This document shows positions 34,488 through 46,010 of a stretch of DNA of 64,000 nucleotides, piece after piece. How positions within the stretch are numbered: position 1 is the first letter of the stretch; every line of letters starts with the position of its first letter. This DNA comes from Rhizodiscina lignyota (lineage: Eukaryota > Ascomycota > Dothideomycetes > Aulographales > Rhizodiscinaceae): positions 2,666,001 to 2,730,000 of the forward strand of contig ML978123.1 of NCBI GenBank assembly GCA_010015805.1, in the 5' to 3' direction. The translations under genes were made by a program, and so were the position numbers. Under the pieces are notes generated by a model. The model was given only the letters and a program-made list of their open reading frames with translations. It searched no databases and was not told the DNA's origin.

Positions 34488-36339
34488 TTACATGCCGCTC
34501 TCCGGAATACTAGCTAGGCCTCCCGGCATGTCTCCTGTGTTCGACCGCGACAGAGAAGGGCGGACAAGGCCGAGGCCCTGGGGCTGCACACCGTGATCCA
34601 CCGAGCTGTGGCGAGAGTGTAGCTTCAGCTTCTCCATCAGCTTTCCCATAGTCATGTACTCCTGCGGCTCAACAATGCCACTTGGCTGTTGCGCGAAGAA
34701 GTTCATCACCAGCTCCAGGGCTCTTCTGGCATCCTCTTGAGTCGGAGATACTGGGGAAGACATGTTGCTAGAAGGTGTGATTGGCGAAGAGTGCGCTTGC
34801 GAAGTCAAGACATTGATAGGGAGAGATGAAGGCGCAATAGTCGATGGCAAAGGCGGAGTTGCCATAGCGCTGCTTCCAGGAGAAGTGAGAAGCGACGGTG
34901 CCACAGAGGTCGTTGTGGACGTGGGAGGCTCCATTCCATCAATGCTACCGATACCTCCAGGAATATCATTGAGAGGAGATTCCAGCGCTGCCGCCGAGAG
35001 ATACTTTGGCGTCAGACTGCCTGAAGAGGGCGGTGAAAAGGGCTCAATGCCAACCATGGGAAAGGTCTGGCTCCTGGGACGCTGGAATCCGCTACCGGAC
35101 CCATCGCGAGGCTGGATAGGAATAAACGGACTTGGGCCGGTAGCCGAATCAGGCGTGTAAAAAGGAGACGTTGGGCTTGTTGGGCCAGGAGAAAAGGAGC
35201 TTGACGTATGATCTCCGAAAACACTAGGCAGCGAAGGGTTGCTCGCGGAATGGAACGGACGGTGGCCATGCGTAAATTCAGCAAAAGCATCCTCAGCCTC
35301 CGACTTAATGCCTTCCTCCATCTTCGTCGCTGGCTCTGCTGGCGATGCAATACCACTGGGCGACGTCGGAGAAACACCGCTGGGCGTCTGCGCTCCTGAG
35401 GCGGGATTCGAAGTGCCCTCTGAGTCTCCTCCTAACGAGCTCTTGCGAGATTTTCCGCCCAGGATGTTGTTCTTCTGCTTGAATTTCTCCAGCCAGCTTG
35501 AGCTATTGGCCTTCTGGTGGCTCTCAGGGTTTCCCACGGATGTCGCGAAGAAGCGCGCCTTGTCCTTTATGGCCGCGTCCGTGATTGGTAGTCCTTGCTT
35601 GTGCTGGTTCCGGATCCAGTTCGTCAACGCCCGTTCAATGTCCGGAAACTTGCCCTTCTGCTTACGAGCCGGAGATCGACTGCCATCGTCCTGGTACAGA
35701 TACTTCTCTTTCTGGCGTAGGACCTTGGATACAGTGCTGGTCAAGCAAGTATGAGCAACAGAATAAACGGGCAGGAAATACCAAAGTCATACCTTCGTTC
35801 GACACCAAACATAGCTAGAGATAGTTAGTGTCAGTCGCAAAGCTAGGCAAAGACTCAGACATACCTCCAATCTCTGTCTGCTTCACGTTTGGGTGCTCCT
35901 CGGCATAAAGACACATCCGTCTCCTATCCAGGTCAGTCAACGTCTTTCGTGGCGTCGGCGTCTGCCTGGCGGATCCCGTCGAGGTCGCAGATACTGGTGT
36001 CGTGATGGGCGCCATCGGTACGGGAGCAGGCGGGTACATTGGAGGGACGTATGTAGACTGGCTTGTCAACATACTGGGCCACTGCGGCATGGTCATGGTT
36101 ACCAACGGCTGCAATTGCTGATGCGTCGTCCTGGGTGGCGGCATTCCTCCATGTCCATATGGCTCCATTGGCATTGGGGTGAAACTGAAGCCCGAGTGCT
36201 CGTATGCTGGAGACTGGTGCTGCGGAGTGTGGTACACATTGTGTTGATTTTCGTACCACTGGCCATTGCTGTCGTGATATCCACCGGCGCCGCCCTGATC
36301 TATATGATGCTGCTCATGCTCCATGCCCATCTGACTCAT
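34488..36339 (-). CDS. CENP-B-type helix-turn-helix DNA-binding protein
   Basis: Three exons join as complement(34488..35736, 35793..35814, 35865..36339), giving 581 residues. The 22-nt middle exon supplies the turn of the first HTH, so the spliced text reads TEIGAMFGVERSTVSKVLRQ. Residues ~130-180 form this pipsqueak-type HTH (KTLTDLDRRRMCLYAEEHPN...), followed at ~190-255 by an HTH_CENPB domain (FPDIERALTNWIRNQHKQGL, ARFFATSVGNPESH, SSWLEKFKQKNN). The N-terminus is Met/Gln/His/Pro-rich and the long C-terminal half is Ser/Pro/Thr-rich and disordered, like an activation region. There is no DDE endonuclease domain, so it is a host regulator rather than a transposase. Likely nuclear, with unknown targets. 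Long flanks on both sides fit a regulatory gene. Confidence 0.9.
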
Positions 36340-38855
36340 GGCGGCCGTTTTTTGCGGCCCGCCGTCTTGAGCAGCGCACAGGAAAAGCTACTACCGTGGC
36401 CGCCAGGATCGATTCTCATGGACCAGAGGTGCAACACGCAGACATTAGGCAGCGAAAGCGTTCCTGAATAGAGTGGAAACCGCAACGGCAGCTTGCATAT
36501 GCGGGAGGTTAAAAGGTTCAATGGATATGGTTCCTAGCGAAAGCGGGCGCGGGAACCAGTGCGTTCGTGCTGCTCTTGGGGCTGATGCCGGCGAATTGGG
36601 TGCAGGTGTCCGCCAAAGAGTGGATGGCGGCTAGAATAAGGAGAGGTGCGTGCTCCGGTACGTTGCTGTCGAGCTGCAGCTGTCGACAATGCGGGAGCGA
36701 CACGTCGCAAACTGCGCGGGGGATGCGAATTGAGATGCAGTCTGGAGCAGAGGAGAGCTCAGGCTTTCTGGAGATGCGGGCAGATCGAGGATGATGAAGC
36801 CGGAGTCAGTGCCTCTGAGCAGTGCCCAGTGCGGTGCGGTACGCTGCGGAGCGGGTGTGCACGAGCGGGACGAGGTTCCTTAGGCTCCTTGGGCTGGTTC
36901 CCCTGTTTTGTTTCGAGGCCAGTGGCAGGCCACGGACAAGAGAGGGGCCCATGTCCGCTCGAATTCTCCCATGTCCTCAAGGCTCGAATGGCTCGAATGG
37001 GGGGCACGACGGGGGGTGGAGGTGCTGGCTAAGGAAGAGGCTTGCGCCAGCTGGTTACGGAGCTCGCGCACGGAGAGTCGGCGCCTTCGGGCTTGTTGAG
37101 GAGGGAGGCACCGTGAGGCTTCAGCAAGGCTTGACGTTCCTTGAACGAGCTCGAGAGCCTCCAGGATGGTGCCGGCAGCGATACGGCCCATGCTGGGGTG
37201 GCCATGGTGGGTGCTTTGGGCATCGTGCTCGAGAGCTGCCGTCCAGAACGCACCCGCTGCCCCAATGCCTCTGCGCTCTCTAGGAAGCTCAGGGCCGCGC
37301 GAAAGGTGGAGGCTAGCGAGTGCAGGATGCGGCATAGCATCGAATAGCAGCGGCAAATGGGAACAAAAGGCGACAAGTGGCCCTGCGCCGGCCGTCCATA
37401 ACGAGTTGGCGAGTCTTTGATCGCCTCACGGATCGCCCTTGCAGCAGACTGTCTCCTCGGCTTTCGCGCCCCAATGCTGCGCTGCAGCAGCGAAGTGGAT
37501 ACGGAGATCCGACTAGCCTCATGGCCTTAACGTGAAGAAGCTCAGATTGATTCAGACGCACGACGTCAGGAGCGTGCGAGCGGCGCGTGGATAATGGCCG
37601 GCTGGGGCGGCTGAATTGGGACGCCTTCATCGCCTTCCAGCGCTCTCCCGGGATACAAATTGGCAATCTGGACGTCGTGCATAAATTCAACGTTGCGGCA
37701 CTTGGCAATTGGATGGGATTTTTTTGCAATCCTGTCTCACGTTTCCTCAAACGTGGCGGCACAAACCTAATCGCGACCATGCCAGCTCCGCACCGCGGCC
37801 CTCAGTCCCTGACGCGTATTCCAGCCTTGCTGGATGGCCGAGGGCGGCCTGCTGAGGGCTGACAGGAAGAAGCAACGTGCGCCCTCGCCTTGCGGATAAG
37901 GACAAACCTTCCGAGACTAGAGACTCGTGCTCAGAGCCATCCGCAATTCCTCATCATGAGAACAATCGCCCGAATACTCGGGACGCACTTAGGGACGAGC
38001 ATCGAGTGCGACTCATGCAAGAGCTTCTTAACGACACCCCCAAAACTTGCCTAATTCGAAACATGTCAAATCGCATGGTGTGGTGGATGTAGCGCTGATC
38101 ATGGCTCGCAGGCCGATCAGACTCTGGATTGCTCCGTTTAGCGCTCGGGACATGGCTTGCAAGGCTTGCAAGCATGTGCTGGGGCGAAGACTGTCATCCT
38201 TGCCCTCCTGCAATTACCCCAATTTCTCCGACTTTGCATTTCGCTGATTGGCTGATGAGTAACTAAAAAGCCCTCCGAAGTCGTGCTATATGAAACTCCC
38301 ATCGGGTCAGAGCATGTCATCGAGAATCCGAGTGGTACAAAGCGTGGGAAGGATTCAGGTTTATTGTTGGATAAACTAGTGTATTTCGCAGCAATAATGT
38401 CATCAGAGGGGTCTCCAGCCAGTCTGCTTCCATAAGAGGCGTTCTGCCTCTTGGTTGGTGGGCGGTCCGATCACGCTCGGTACGGCGTATGCGGACCAAG
38501 AACCACCACGCAAGATGACTCGCTTGATCCTCCAGCCCAACACAACGCTTTCTTAGTAGACGCCAAGGTTAATGGTCTCGTACCTCTGCCATCAGAATCC
38601 TATCCCACCCTTGTCGAGGCGTACCATTGCGTGCAGATTCGCTACATCTGTAAGACATCGATGGTGGGACTCGCCACGAGAGATCTATATGGAGAATGTG
38701 GGGATCGGGGCTTTCATCAGCACCGTCATAGCTAGCGACGGCATTTCAGGCGGATATCGCGCTTTCCGCTTCTCGCAAAGCGAGTCCAACCGCTGGACCG
38801 GTTGTTCTGTTTTTGACCTGCTCGAAGGAGCAAGTGACATCCTCTTGCGGAGCCT
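36340..38855. other. 2.5-kb upstream region of the CENP-B-type gene
   Basis: GC-rich near 36.6-37.5 kb, with overlapping frames on both strands (up to 158 codons) that carry no domain. It probably holds the promoter and a long leader of the CENP-B-type gene and the 3' flank of DRG1. No gene is supported. Confidence 0.4.
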
Positions 38856-40483
38856 TCATCGCTTGATGATTGTGACTGGAGCAACGTGAGCTGAATGCGA
38901 AACCAATCTCCGGCGCTGGCTTACTGATGTCTTCGTCTGCTAACTCATGAGAAAGCCCGACTCGCTGCGGCTGATGCTTGACAGATTTCCCGTAGACTAT
39001 CGCGTGCTTGAACTGCTCAACAATCGTCTTGTGGATGGAGTTACACTGGAGGATGTAAGTCAGGGGCTCCGGCCTCGTTCAAATGGATACTGACAAAGTC
39101 CTCAACAGTGCATGCCGTCTTTCGAAGCACCACTGGCTGTGTGTAGTCAGGAACTTTGCCTTTCGGCTTCGTGTAAACTCTCCGCAGCTCAAGCTTCTCC
39201 CACATCAGCTCCAGCAGCTCGTCGACGTTCCAGCCATGCTCAGAACTGATAGGACAAGCGTTGGGGATCCGATATAGCAGATCAAGCTCCTCGATGGTAA
39301 TTGCATCAATCTTGTTCAACGCGTAAATGACGGGAATATAGCTTCGGCTCTTCGCCTCCAGCACATCGATAATGTCGTCGATAGTGGCATCGCAGCGAAT
39401 GGAGATATTTGCCGACGAGATCTTGTATTCCGACATCACAGCTTTGATTTCCTGGAAGCCGTCAATACAAATTCAACCACAAGAAGGGGTAACGTGGATG
39501 TACATCATGGTCGACGTGCGTTAGAGGCACGGTGCTGGTGATGTTGATGCCACCTTTGTCCTTCTTTTGGAACGTTATGTTCGGTGGGTCTTTATTGATG
39601 CGGATGCCGAAGCCTTCCAGTTCATTCTCGATGACACGCTTGTCTGTCAACGGCTTGTTGACATCGAGAACTATGAAGATAAGATGGCATGTCTTTGCCA
39701 CTGCGATGACCTGTCGACCACGACCCTTGCCATCCTTCGCACCCTGGATGATACCAGGCAGGTCCAGAATCTGGATCTTTGCGCCGTTGTAGATGACTTG
39801 GCCAGGCACGGTCGTAAGCTGTTGTTGTGTCAGCAGGTCGAATTCGCCTCTTCACGGGCAGTTCGGCGTACCGTGGTGAATTCGTATGCAGCCGCTTCAT
39901 CAAGGTTAGCACACACAGCTCTCGGAAATCAGGCGAATCCACGCACCCTCAGAGTGTTGGCCAGTCAGTCTACTCATCAACGTACTCTTTCCCACCGAAG
40001 GAAAACCAATGAAGCCACTGCACTACAATGAGTACCGCCTCAATACCATGGAGCTGCAGTGGAGCAACTTACACACTGGCCACGCCCGTTCTCGCAACAT
40101 CAAAGCCAACTGCGGTCAATGCTTAGCATACATGATAATACCAAGCATCCTGAGACCCTTACTGCCACCGCCGCCACCACCCCCACTGGGCGTAAGGAGC
40201 TCGCGTTTTAACTTTGCAAGCTTCGCCTTGAGTTGACCTATACATCCAGATTGATAAGACACTGTCTGTGTTCTGACACCGGAACGAGCATACCAAGATG
40301 GAAGGACGTTGCCTTATTCTTCTGCGTCCGAGCCATCTAGCGAAAATCAATAAGGGATGAACAGGGTGCGAAAATCGTTTAGTCTCGCCTACTTCGGTCT
40401 CAATTTCCTTGATCTGCGCAAGGTCAGTGGGGTACAGTTATTCCTGGCTGGGCGGGGCCTACCTTATCTAGAGTGGTAGACAT
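38856..40483 (-). CDS. RBG1: DRG1/Rbg1 family GTPase
   Basis: Eleven exons join as complement(38856..38875, 38925..39045, 39095..39451, 39504..39818, 39872..39894, 39947..40017, 40073..40109, 40163..40237, 40294..40336, 40393..40413, 40463..40483), giving 367 residues, the exact size of the family. The N-terminus MSTTLDKIKEIETEMARTQK is diagnostic. The P-loop is GFPSVGKS (70-77), switch II DLPG (116-119) and G4 NKID (248-251). The C-terminal TGS region runs from [20 protein letters not shown] to the end, with [19 protein letters not shown]. Yeast Rbg1 with its partner Tma46 associates with translating ribosomes. Ten short introns and five exons of 20-37 nt make it the most fragmented gene of the window. 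It is divergent from cysteine dioxygenase. Confidence 0.96.
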
Positions 40484-40908
40484 CTTGAAAGGGTGGTGCT
40501 GGTCTCTTTGGGGTCAAATCGAGGGTCAACAAATATTTTCGAGGGCAAAAGCGAAAAGTGAAGATGACATAGGCGGGGTATCGTCGTAGGATAGTCGCCC
40601 GACGTTTAGCCGACTGGCAGGCGGAATTGTGGAACAGTAGTGGATAAGGTCGCAGCTGGTCGCCGACCCAAAACGTTAAATTTGTACCTAACCATCTCAC
40701 CGCAACAAAGTGTATCTGCTGACTCGGGCATACGCGGCTTAACGTCAGTTCACTATCAAGCTTCAAAAAGGGCCGAGGGGGACACGTTGCGCGAACACGT
40801 CTCCAACACTGCGTACGTTCTCAACACTCTGTTGACTATATGTAGTCCGCTTTGTTCTGCGTCGCGTGCCATTACTACTTACGCGTCTCAGCTCACCGCT
40901 CACTTGCA
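40484..40908. promoter_or_regulatory. Divergent promoter, DRG1 and cysteine dioxygenase genes
   Basis: 425 bp separate the two start codons. No clear TATA box is seen. Nothing else is recognised. Confidence 0.5.
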
Positions 40909-41584
40909 ATGGAGATAGAAACTCCGCTTGACGCCTTTCACGGGCTCGTTCGAGACCTTAGCAATGTCCTTGGGTCCTCTCGAGGCATTCAGGATGTCGA
41001 TCCGAACGAGCTCCAGCAGCTGATGAAAGACTACACTTCGGACTCCTCTGAGTGGAGAAAATACGCTCTTGGCGATGGCTCCAGGGGATATACGCGGAAC
41101 CTTGTTGATCGCGGGAATGGGAAGAGCAATCTAGTACGCCTCATTCTGCACGTGCTGAACCTGATCTGCACGATCAATTCATTTAATCTAACGTTCGCAG
41201 CTCATCCTTGTCTGGTCCCCTGGCAAATCCTCCCCCATCCATGATCACGCCAACGCCCACTGCGTTATGAAAGTCCTCAGAGGCGAGCTGAAGGAGACTT
41301 TGTATTCATGGCCCGACATGTATGCTGTCAACATGGGAAAGCCATCGCCTCCATGCGTCACGAAAGAAACGGTCTATACAGAGAACGAGGTCACATACAT
41401 GAGCGACACGCTCGGCCTGCACAAGATCTCCAACCCCGACCCGGAGAACTTCGCCGTCAGCTTGCACCTCTACACTCCGCCAAACGCAGCCATCTACGGA
41501 TGCCACATGTTCGATGAGAAGACGGGAAAAGCGAGTCACGTTACGCAATGCAACTTCTACTCAGAATCCGGACTGAAATTGTAA
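40909..41584 (+). CDS. CDO1: Cysteine dioxygenase type I
   Basis: Two exons, 40909..41133 and 41201..41584, give 202 residues, the usual size. The enzyme adds O2 to cysteine to form cysteine sulfinate (EC 1.13.11.20), the first step of cysteine breakdown, in the cytosol. The cupin iron site is complete: H89 and H91 in [12 protein letters not shown] and H149 in GLHKISNP. C96 ([10 protein letters not shown]) and Y166 (SLHLYTPP) can form the Cys-Tyr cofactor known from the mammalian enzyme, and R63 (YTRNLVD) matches the substrate carboxylate contact. The start is the ATG at 40909, directly before the conserved N-terminal helix. Confidence 0.95.
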
Positions 41585-42357
41585 GGTGATCGGAAATAAT
41601 TGGACACAGCGCTTCGCAGTGCTGTAAGGCTTTGAGGACTTCGGTTACGCGTTGAGTGTTCTTGTTGGGCGTCAATTGAGCTCGTGTGGAACAATGGCTT
41701 GGACAAACGGAGTATTTTAGGTAGGATTGGATTGGATTGGAGCCGTTGGGTAGAAAGGCAGTCGCAACTCAACGCTCGGCTCCTGCTTGATGCTTTTTGC
41801 TTCGTTAGCACAGACATTCAATGAAACAATTATAAATATTCAACTCTGTGCGTTGCGACACTGGCTACGTACATCTGGCTTTAACACTGACTTTGCTAAA
41901 TGCCAGAGGCGTAAAAGAGGTGGCTTCTGGAATATTTACACCCATAGCTGCGGTACGTCTCCTTGGACTTGGTGGAATTTATAGAATTAACGGGAATTAC
42001 GGTCCGTACATGCGAATGATTCTTTATTACAAGCGCTGCCCTATGACGACATGCTTGAGTTTATACCTAGGTACTCCGTACCTACGATCTAGATTGGCCT
42101 AAGGACTACAGCCCAAACCGGTAAGGTGTTTACCCCGAAACACAATTAACAACCACTACGATCACACTCACACCACGACTTGCGCAACCTTGCAACAGAA
42201 CCACCGATTTTGGATCAAGAGAGTCTTCTCTCTTAGTCGGCAGCGTACGGATACTCATGAACGCCACTCATCCCGTGCTGCCCGAATCTCGTAACGAACA
42301 GATGCGAAGCCTTCCAATATTACACAACAGCGCAGCCACAACGGTCTACATTCCTCG
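41585..42357. other. Intergenic, promoter of the GT90 gene
   Basis: About 770 bp between two plus-strand genes. TACTCCGTA occurs at 42072-42080. No gene is seen. Confidence 0.45.
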
Positions 42358-45300
42358 ATGAGATTGCGACTCCCATCGCTTACGGCACTCCCTTCGACCG
42401 CCTCTGCAAAATTTGCAGTCGCATACGTAGCTTTCGCGACCGCTTCGGCTCGTCTGGCCGCTACCCGACATCCCCTTCTCATCGCATCGGTATCCTGGGC
42501 GGCAATATGGATATACTGCGCGTGCAAGTTCGGATGGAGAGAAGGCTTGGTTAATATCCGAAGGAAGAAATTGGCTCGGGTCGCCGGGCTACTCATAGCA
42601 GTCGGTTTGGTCTGTGAAAGGGCAGCTGGAGGCGGAGTTGGAGTATGGATCACTCACGTACGAATTCAAGACGACTTAGGCTCAGCTGATTGCTCACGTC
42701 TTCCCAGGCCTCAATTCCACTGTCCACTTATGTAATACTTCGGATCACATCTCCTCAGTCGTCTGATACGGACCGCGATTCCGGCCAGCCTATTCCTTCC
42801 TCTCAATGGCGAAATCGACTGGTTCGCCTTCTTGTCGCAGCCACAGTGGCTGCCGTCACAGCACTGGGCAGGTTCAACATGACGTCTCAAGTTACGATGC
42901 TAGGTCTGATGGCTACAGTCAGCACATCTATGGCACTGGTGCTGTTGGAGAAGGCGCTTCAAGATAATCTCGATGAGAAAAACGCTGTGGAGGATGGCTT
43001 CACCGCGGGCGAGGCCATTGTGGGAGAAGGCCCACGAGCACTCCAGTATCCGGAATATTTTGGAGTGTATAAAGCAACGTGTGCTGTCGCAGGTATTGCT
43101 TGTGCAGTTGCAAGCTTCACGTTCGAAGGTTCTCCGTTTCGGACTACATATACCTTGTCGAGCGGCTCAGACGGTTCACATGAATGGCTTGTAAATGAGG
43201 ACCTCAGACATAACGTATTGGCGATTGCATTGCAAATTCTCACGTCCTTTATCTTCTTACGATTGGTATGCCCTCCATAACTTCATCTCCCTCGTGTTGC
43301 TATCCAATCCTTGGAACTAATGAGTTTTAGGTCACGGAAGCAGCAGCTCTTCGTACTTCGCTTTGCTTTCCCTGTTCGACACTAATTGCGAACATTTCGA
43401 TACATTTCTCATTGGGTGCTCTATGGCTCTTAAGCTTGTTTGGAACGAGCGGTGCACTCCTGTGGAGATACGATGGAGTTACCACACCCAGTCACAGCAC
43501 AACTATGGCAGCATCGACATTCGAAAGATTAATGGGACTGTTACTCCCAGTCCTCGCGCTTGGCTCGTTGGCATTCAGAGCAATGCCCTCTCTCGAACTT
43601 ACATCATCGTTTCCTTACCCGCATTACCACGGGCTGTCTAATGTGACGGAGTTCATCCCATCCAAAATCTGGGAACCACTTCAGCTCCCGGATCGAAAGA
43701 CGCATCCGATTGAGCTTCTCACAGGTGTAGCGCAGCACAATTTTAATGTTACTCTCATGCGTCAGTCGAGCAACTTGCATGAAGCCGTAGAAGAATATCG
43801 CAGACGGTACGGAATTCATCCTCCACCGAAGTTCGATGTGTGGTACGAGTTTGCAAAGTCAAAAGGCATAGTACTTATTGATGAGTTCGATACGATTCAC
43901 GATAACTTACTGCCATTCTGGGCTTTCACTCCAGGTACAATACGAGCCCGCTTGACGGAGGCACTTGGATACGACGAGAATGGCTTGCTGAATCTTTTTA
44001 TCCGGGATGGCCATGTCACAATGATCGAAGGAGGCACTGACTGGATCAGGAAGGCACTGGTCGGGATGATAGAAGGCTTTGTGGAGCATCTCCCAGATAT
44101 GGATATTGCCTTCAATATCCACGATGAGCCACGTGTCGTGGTGCCGCACAGTGAACTGTCACACATGGTTCATATTGCAAAGACCAAATGGATGCCTGCT
44201 GCGAACAGCAATGCCTCCCCTCGAAACAGTTTTTCGTCCCGGCCCAAAGATATGAATGATGGGAAGAGCTACAAAGAGTTCAGTACCACTCGCTTCAACA
44301 AGTTCAGCCACCAGGCTACTTGGTCACATTCCCGCCTCTCTTGTCCTCCCGAGAGCCCGGCACGCGACTTTACAGAGCAGTCTGTGGACAACCTGACCTC
44401 CTACGCTCTTGGCGATCCTGGCTTCATTTACAACATCACAGGCTTCTCTGATATATGCAATTCTCCTTCGCTGCGCGAGTCGTACGGCTTCTTCGACCGT
44501 CCAAACATGTTTATCACCACCCAAGACCTCATTCCTGTCTTCTCGCAGAGCAAGCTCAGCTCCTTCCAAGACATCCTCTACCCAAGCCCGTGGTATTGGG
44601 CCAACAAGGTCGAATACAAAGAGAATAACGACATGCTCTGGGAGCAGAAGGAGAGCAAGCTATACTGGCGTGGCTCCACAACCGGCGGATACAGCAGATC
44701 CGGAGGGTGGCGTCGCCACCACCGTCAACGATGTGTACAGAAGATCAACTCTCCGAACGATGCTAACATTATGGCGAACCGTGGTGTTGAAGACGGCGTT
44801 GCAGATTGGCGCATGGAGAAAGTCAGCCGCGCTGACTTCACTCGGAGCATCGACGTGCATTTTTCCTCAGTCGGGCAATGTGATGCGGGCGATTGCCACG
44901 CTCAGAAGGAGTTCTTCCGTGTTGTTGACCATGCAGAGCAGCAGAATGCGTGGGGTTTCAAGTACTTGCTTGATATGGACGGGAATGCATTCAGCGGCCG
45001 ATTCTACGCCTTCTTGAAGAGCCACAGTTTGGTGTATAAGGTGGCACTGTTCAGGGAATGGCATGCAGACTGGTTGACCCCGTGGTTGCACTACGTGCCA
45101 TTGAGCTTGAGGGGCGATGAGTGGCTAGAGAGTGTAAGATACTTTGCGGGTGAGGAGCAGGGGAAGGATTTGGGCAGGAAGATAGCGGAAGAAGGAAGGG
45201 AATGGGCAAACAAGGCGTTACGGAACGAGGATATGGAGGTCTGGTTTTTCAGGCTGCTTTTGGAGTATGTCCCCTCTTTCCCTGTTTCACTTTGATACTG

Positions 45301-45377
45301 ATTGCTGACGTTGCTGATCTAGGTACGGTCGACTACTTGATGATGATAGAGAGGTTATTGGATACCCCGGTCAATGA
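42358..45377 (+). CDS. Polytopic CAP10-like glycosyltransferase (GT90 family)
   Basis: Four exons join as 42358..42657, 42708..43265, 43331..45264 and 45323..45377, giving 948 residues. The first ~390 residues hold about eight or nine hydrophobic segments (for example LVRLLVAATVAAVTALGRF and VLAIALQILTSFIFLRLV). The rest is the GT90 domain: FDVWYEFAKSKGIVLIDEFD, MDIAFNIHDEPRVVVP, SKLYWRGSTTGGYSRSGGWR, FKYLLDMDGNAFSGRFYAFL and LFREWHADWLTPWLHYVPLS. The last intron restores the family ending LLEYGRLLDDDREVIGYPGQ, which unspliced reading would lose. The family includes cryptococcal Cap10 and xylosyltransferase Cxt1, so a Golgi or ER role in glycosylating wall or capsule-like glycans is likely; donor and acceptor are unknown. 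Confidence 0.9.
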
Positions 45378-45593
45378 TAGACATTGGAACCATGTATACT
45401 TATGGATGATGTTAAACATGAACTGTGATTGTTCCGCTCGGGAAATTCCCTTACCAAGAAGCAGATGCTAGTTCCTAGTCCACATGGTTTTGACATGAAA
45501 CCTCCAAGTAATACAAACGTGATATACATATCAGTACTCTCTTCCCCTACAGAGTATCCTCTATCCTTCAACTCTCTCTAGCGACCCGAATCC

Positions 45594-45890
45594 TTAGAAA
45601 TTTTGCCAAGCACCCACCATAAAATGCCTGTCGGTTACAAACATGGTTAAAACCTCCGAGGATGCAGCGTCTTTGATGGTTTGCCATTTGCCGAGGCTCG
45701 CCGACTCGTACCTGAGCTGATCTCCCGTCTCAGCTTTATACCCGGCGGCGACGGCGGTGTATTCAGCTACGACTTTATGAACGCGCTCTATGTTGAATTT
45801 CCGGAGAAATCATTGACGCCGTCTTATGTTTGTATCACATTCTTTCCAGTATTCACGATAGAGCCGCTCTGGTGTCATGACTTGAAACAT
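45594..45890 (-). pseudogene. Interrupted small reading frame, possible decayed gene
   Basis: Reading the minus strand from the ATG at 45890 gives MFQVMTPERLYREYWKECDT and six more residues, then one TGA at 45810-45812, after which the same frame stays open for about 71 codons to a stop at 45594 and includes GYKAETGDQLRYESASLGKW and SEVLTMFVTDRHFMVGAWQN. The composition looks protein-like and the frame does not shift, which suggests a host gene broken by one nonsense change, or an unseen intron. I recognise no family. The rest of the interval 45378..46010 has nothing else assignable except the likely promoter of the thioesterase. Confidence 0.3.
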
Positions 45891-46010
45891 TCTGCTCGCT
45901 CGTCTTCCCTTTACTCCAAAGCGGCTGAGAGATCACTGTTGCTCAATCATACTATTTCGCGCATCCAATATCTCATATATTAACTATAAAACCATATCTT
46001 GCCACTTACA

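Noticed and set aside
36880-37356. 158-codon minus-strand frame in the promoter of the CENP-B-type gene
   Set aside because: Several overlapping frames on both strands, low-complexity composition, no domain.
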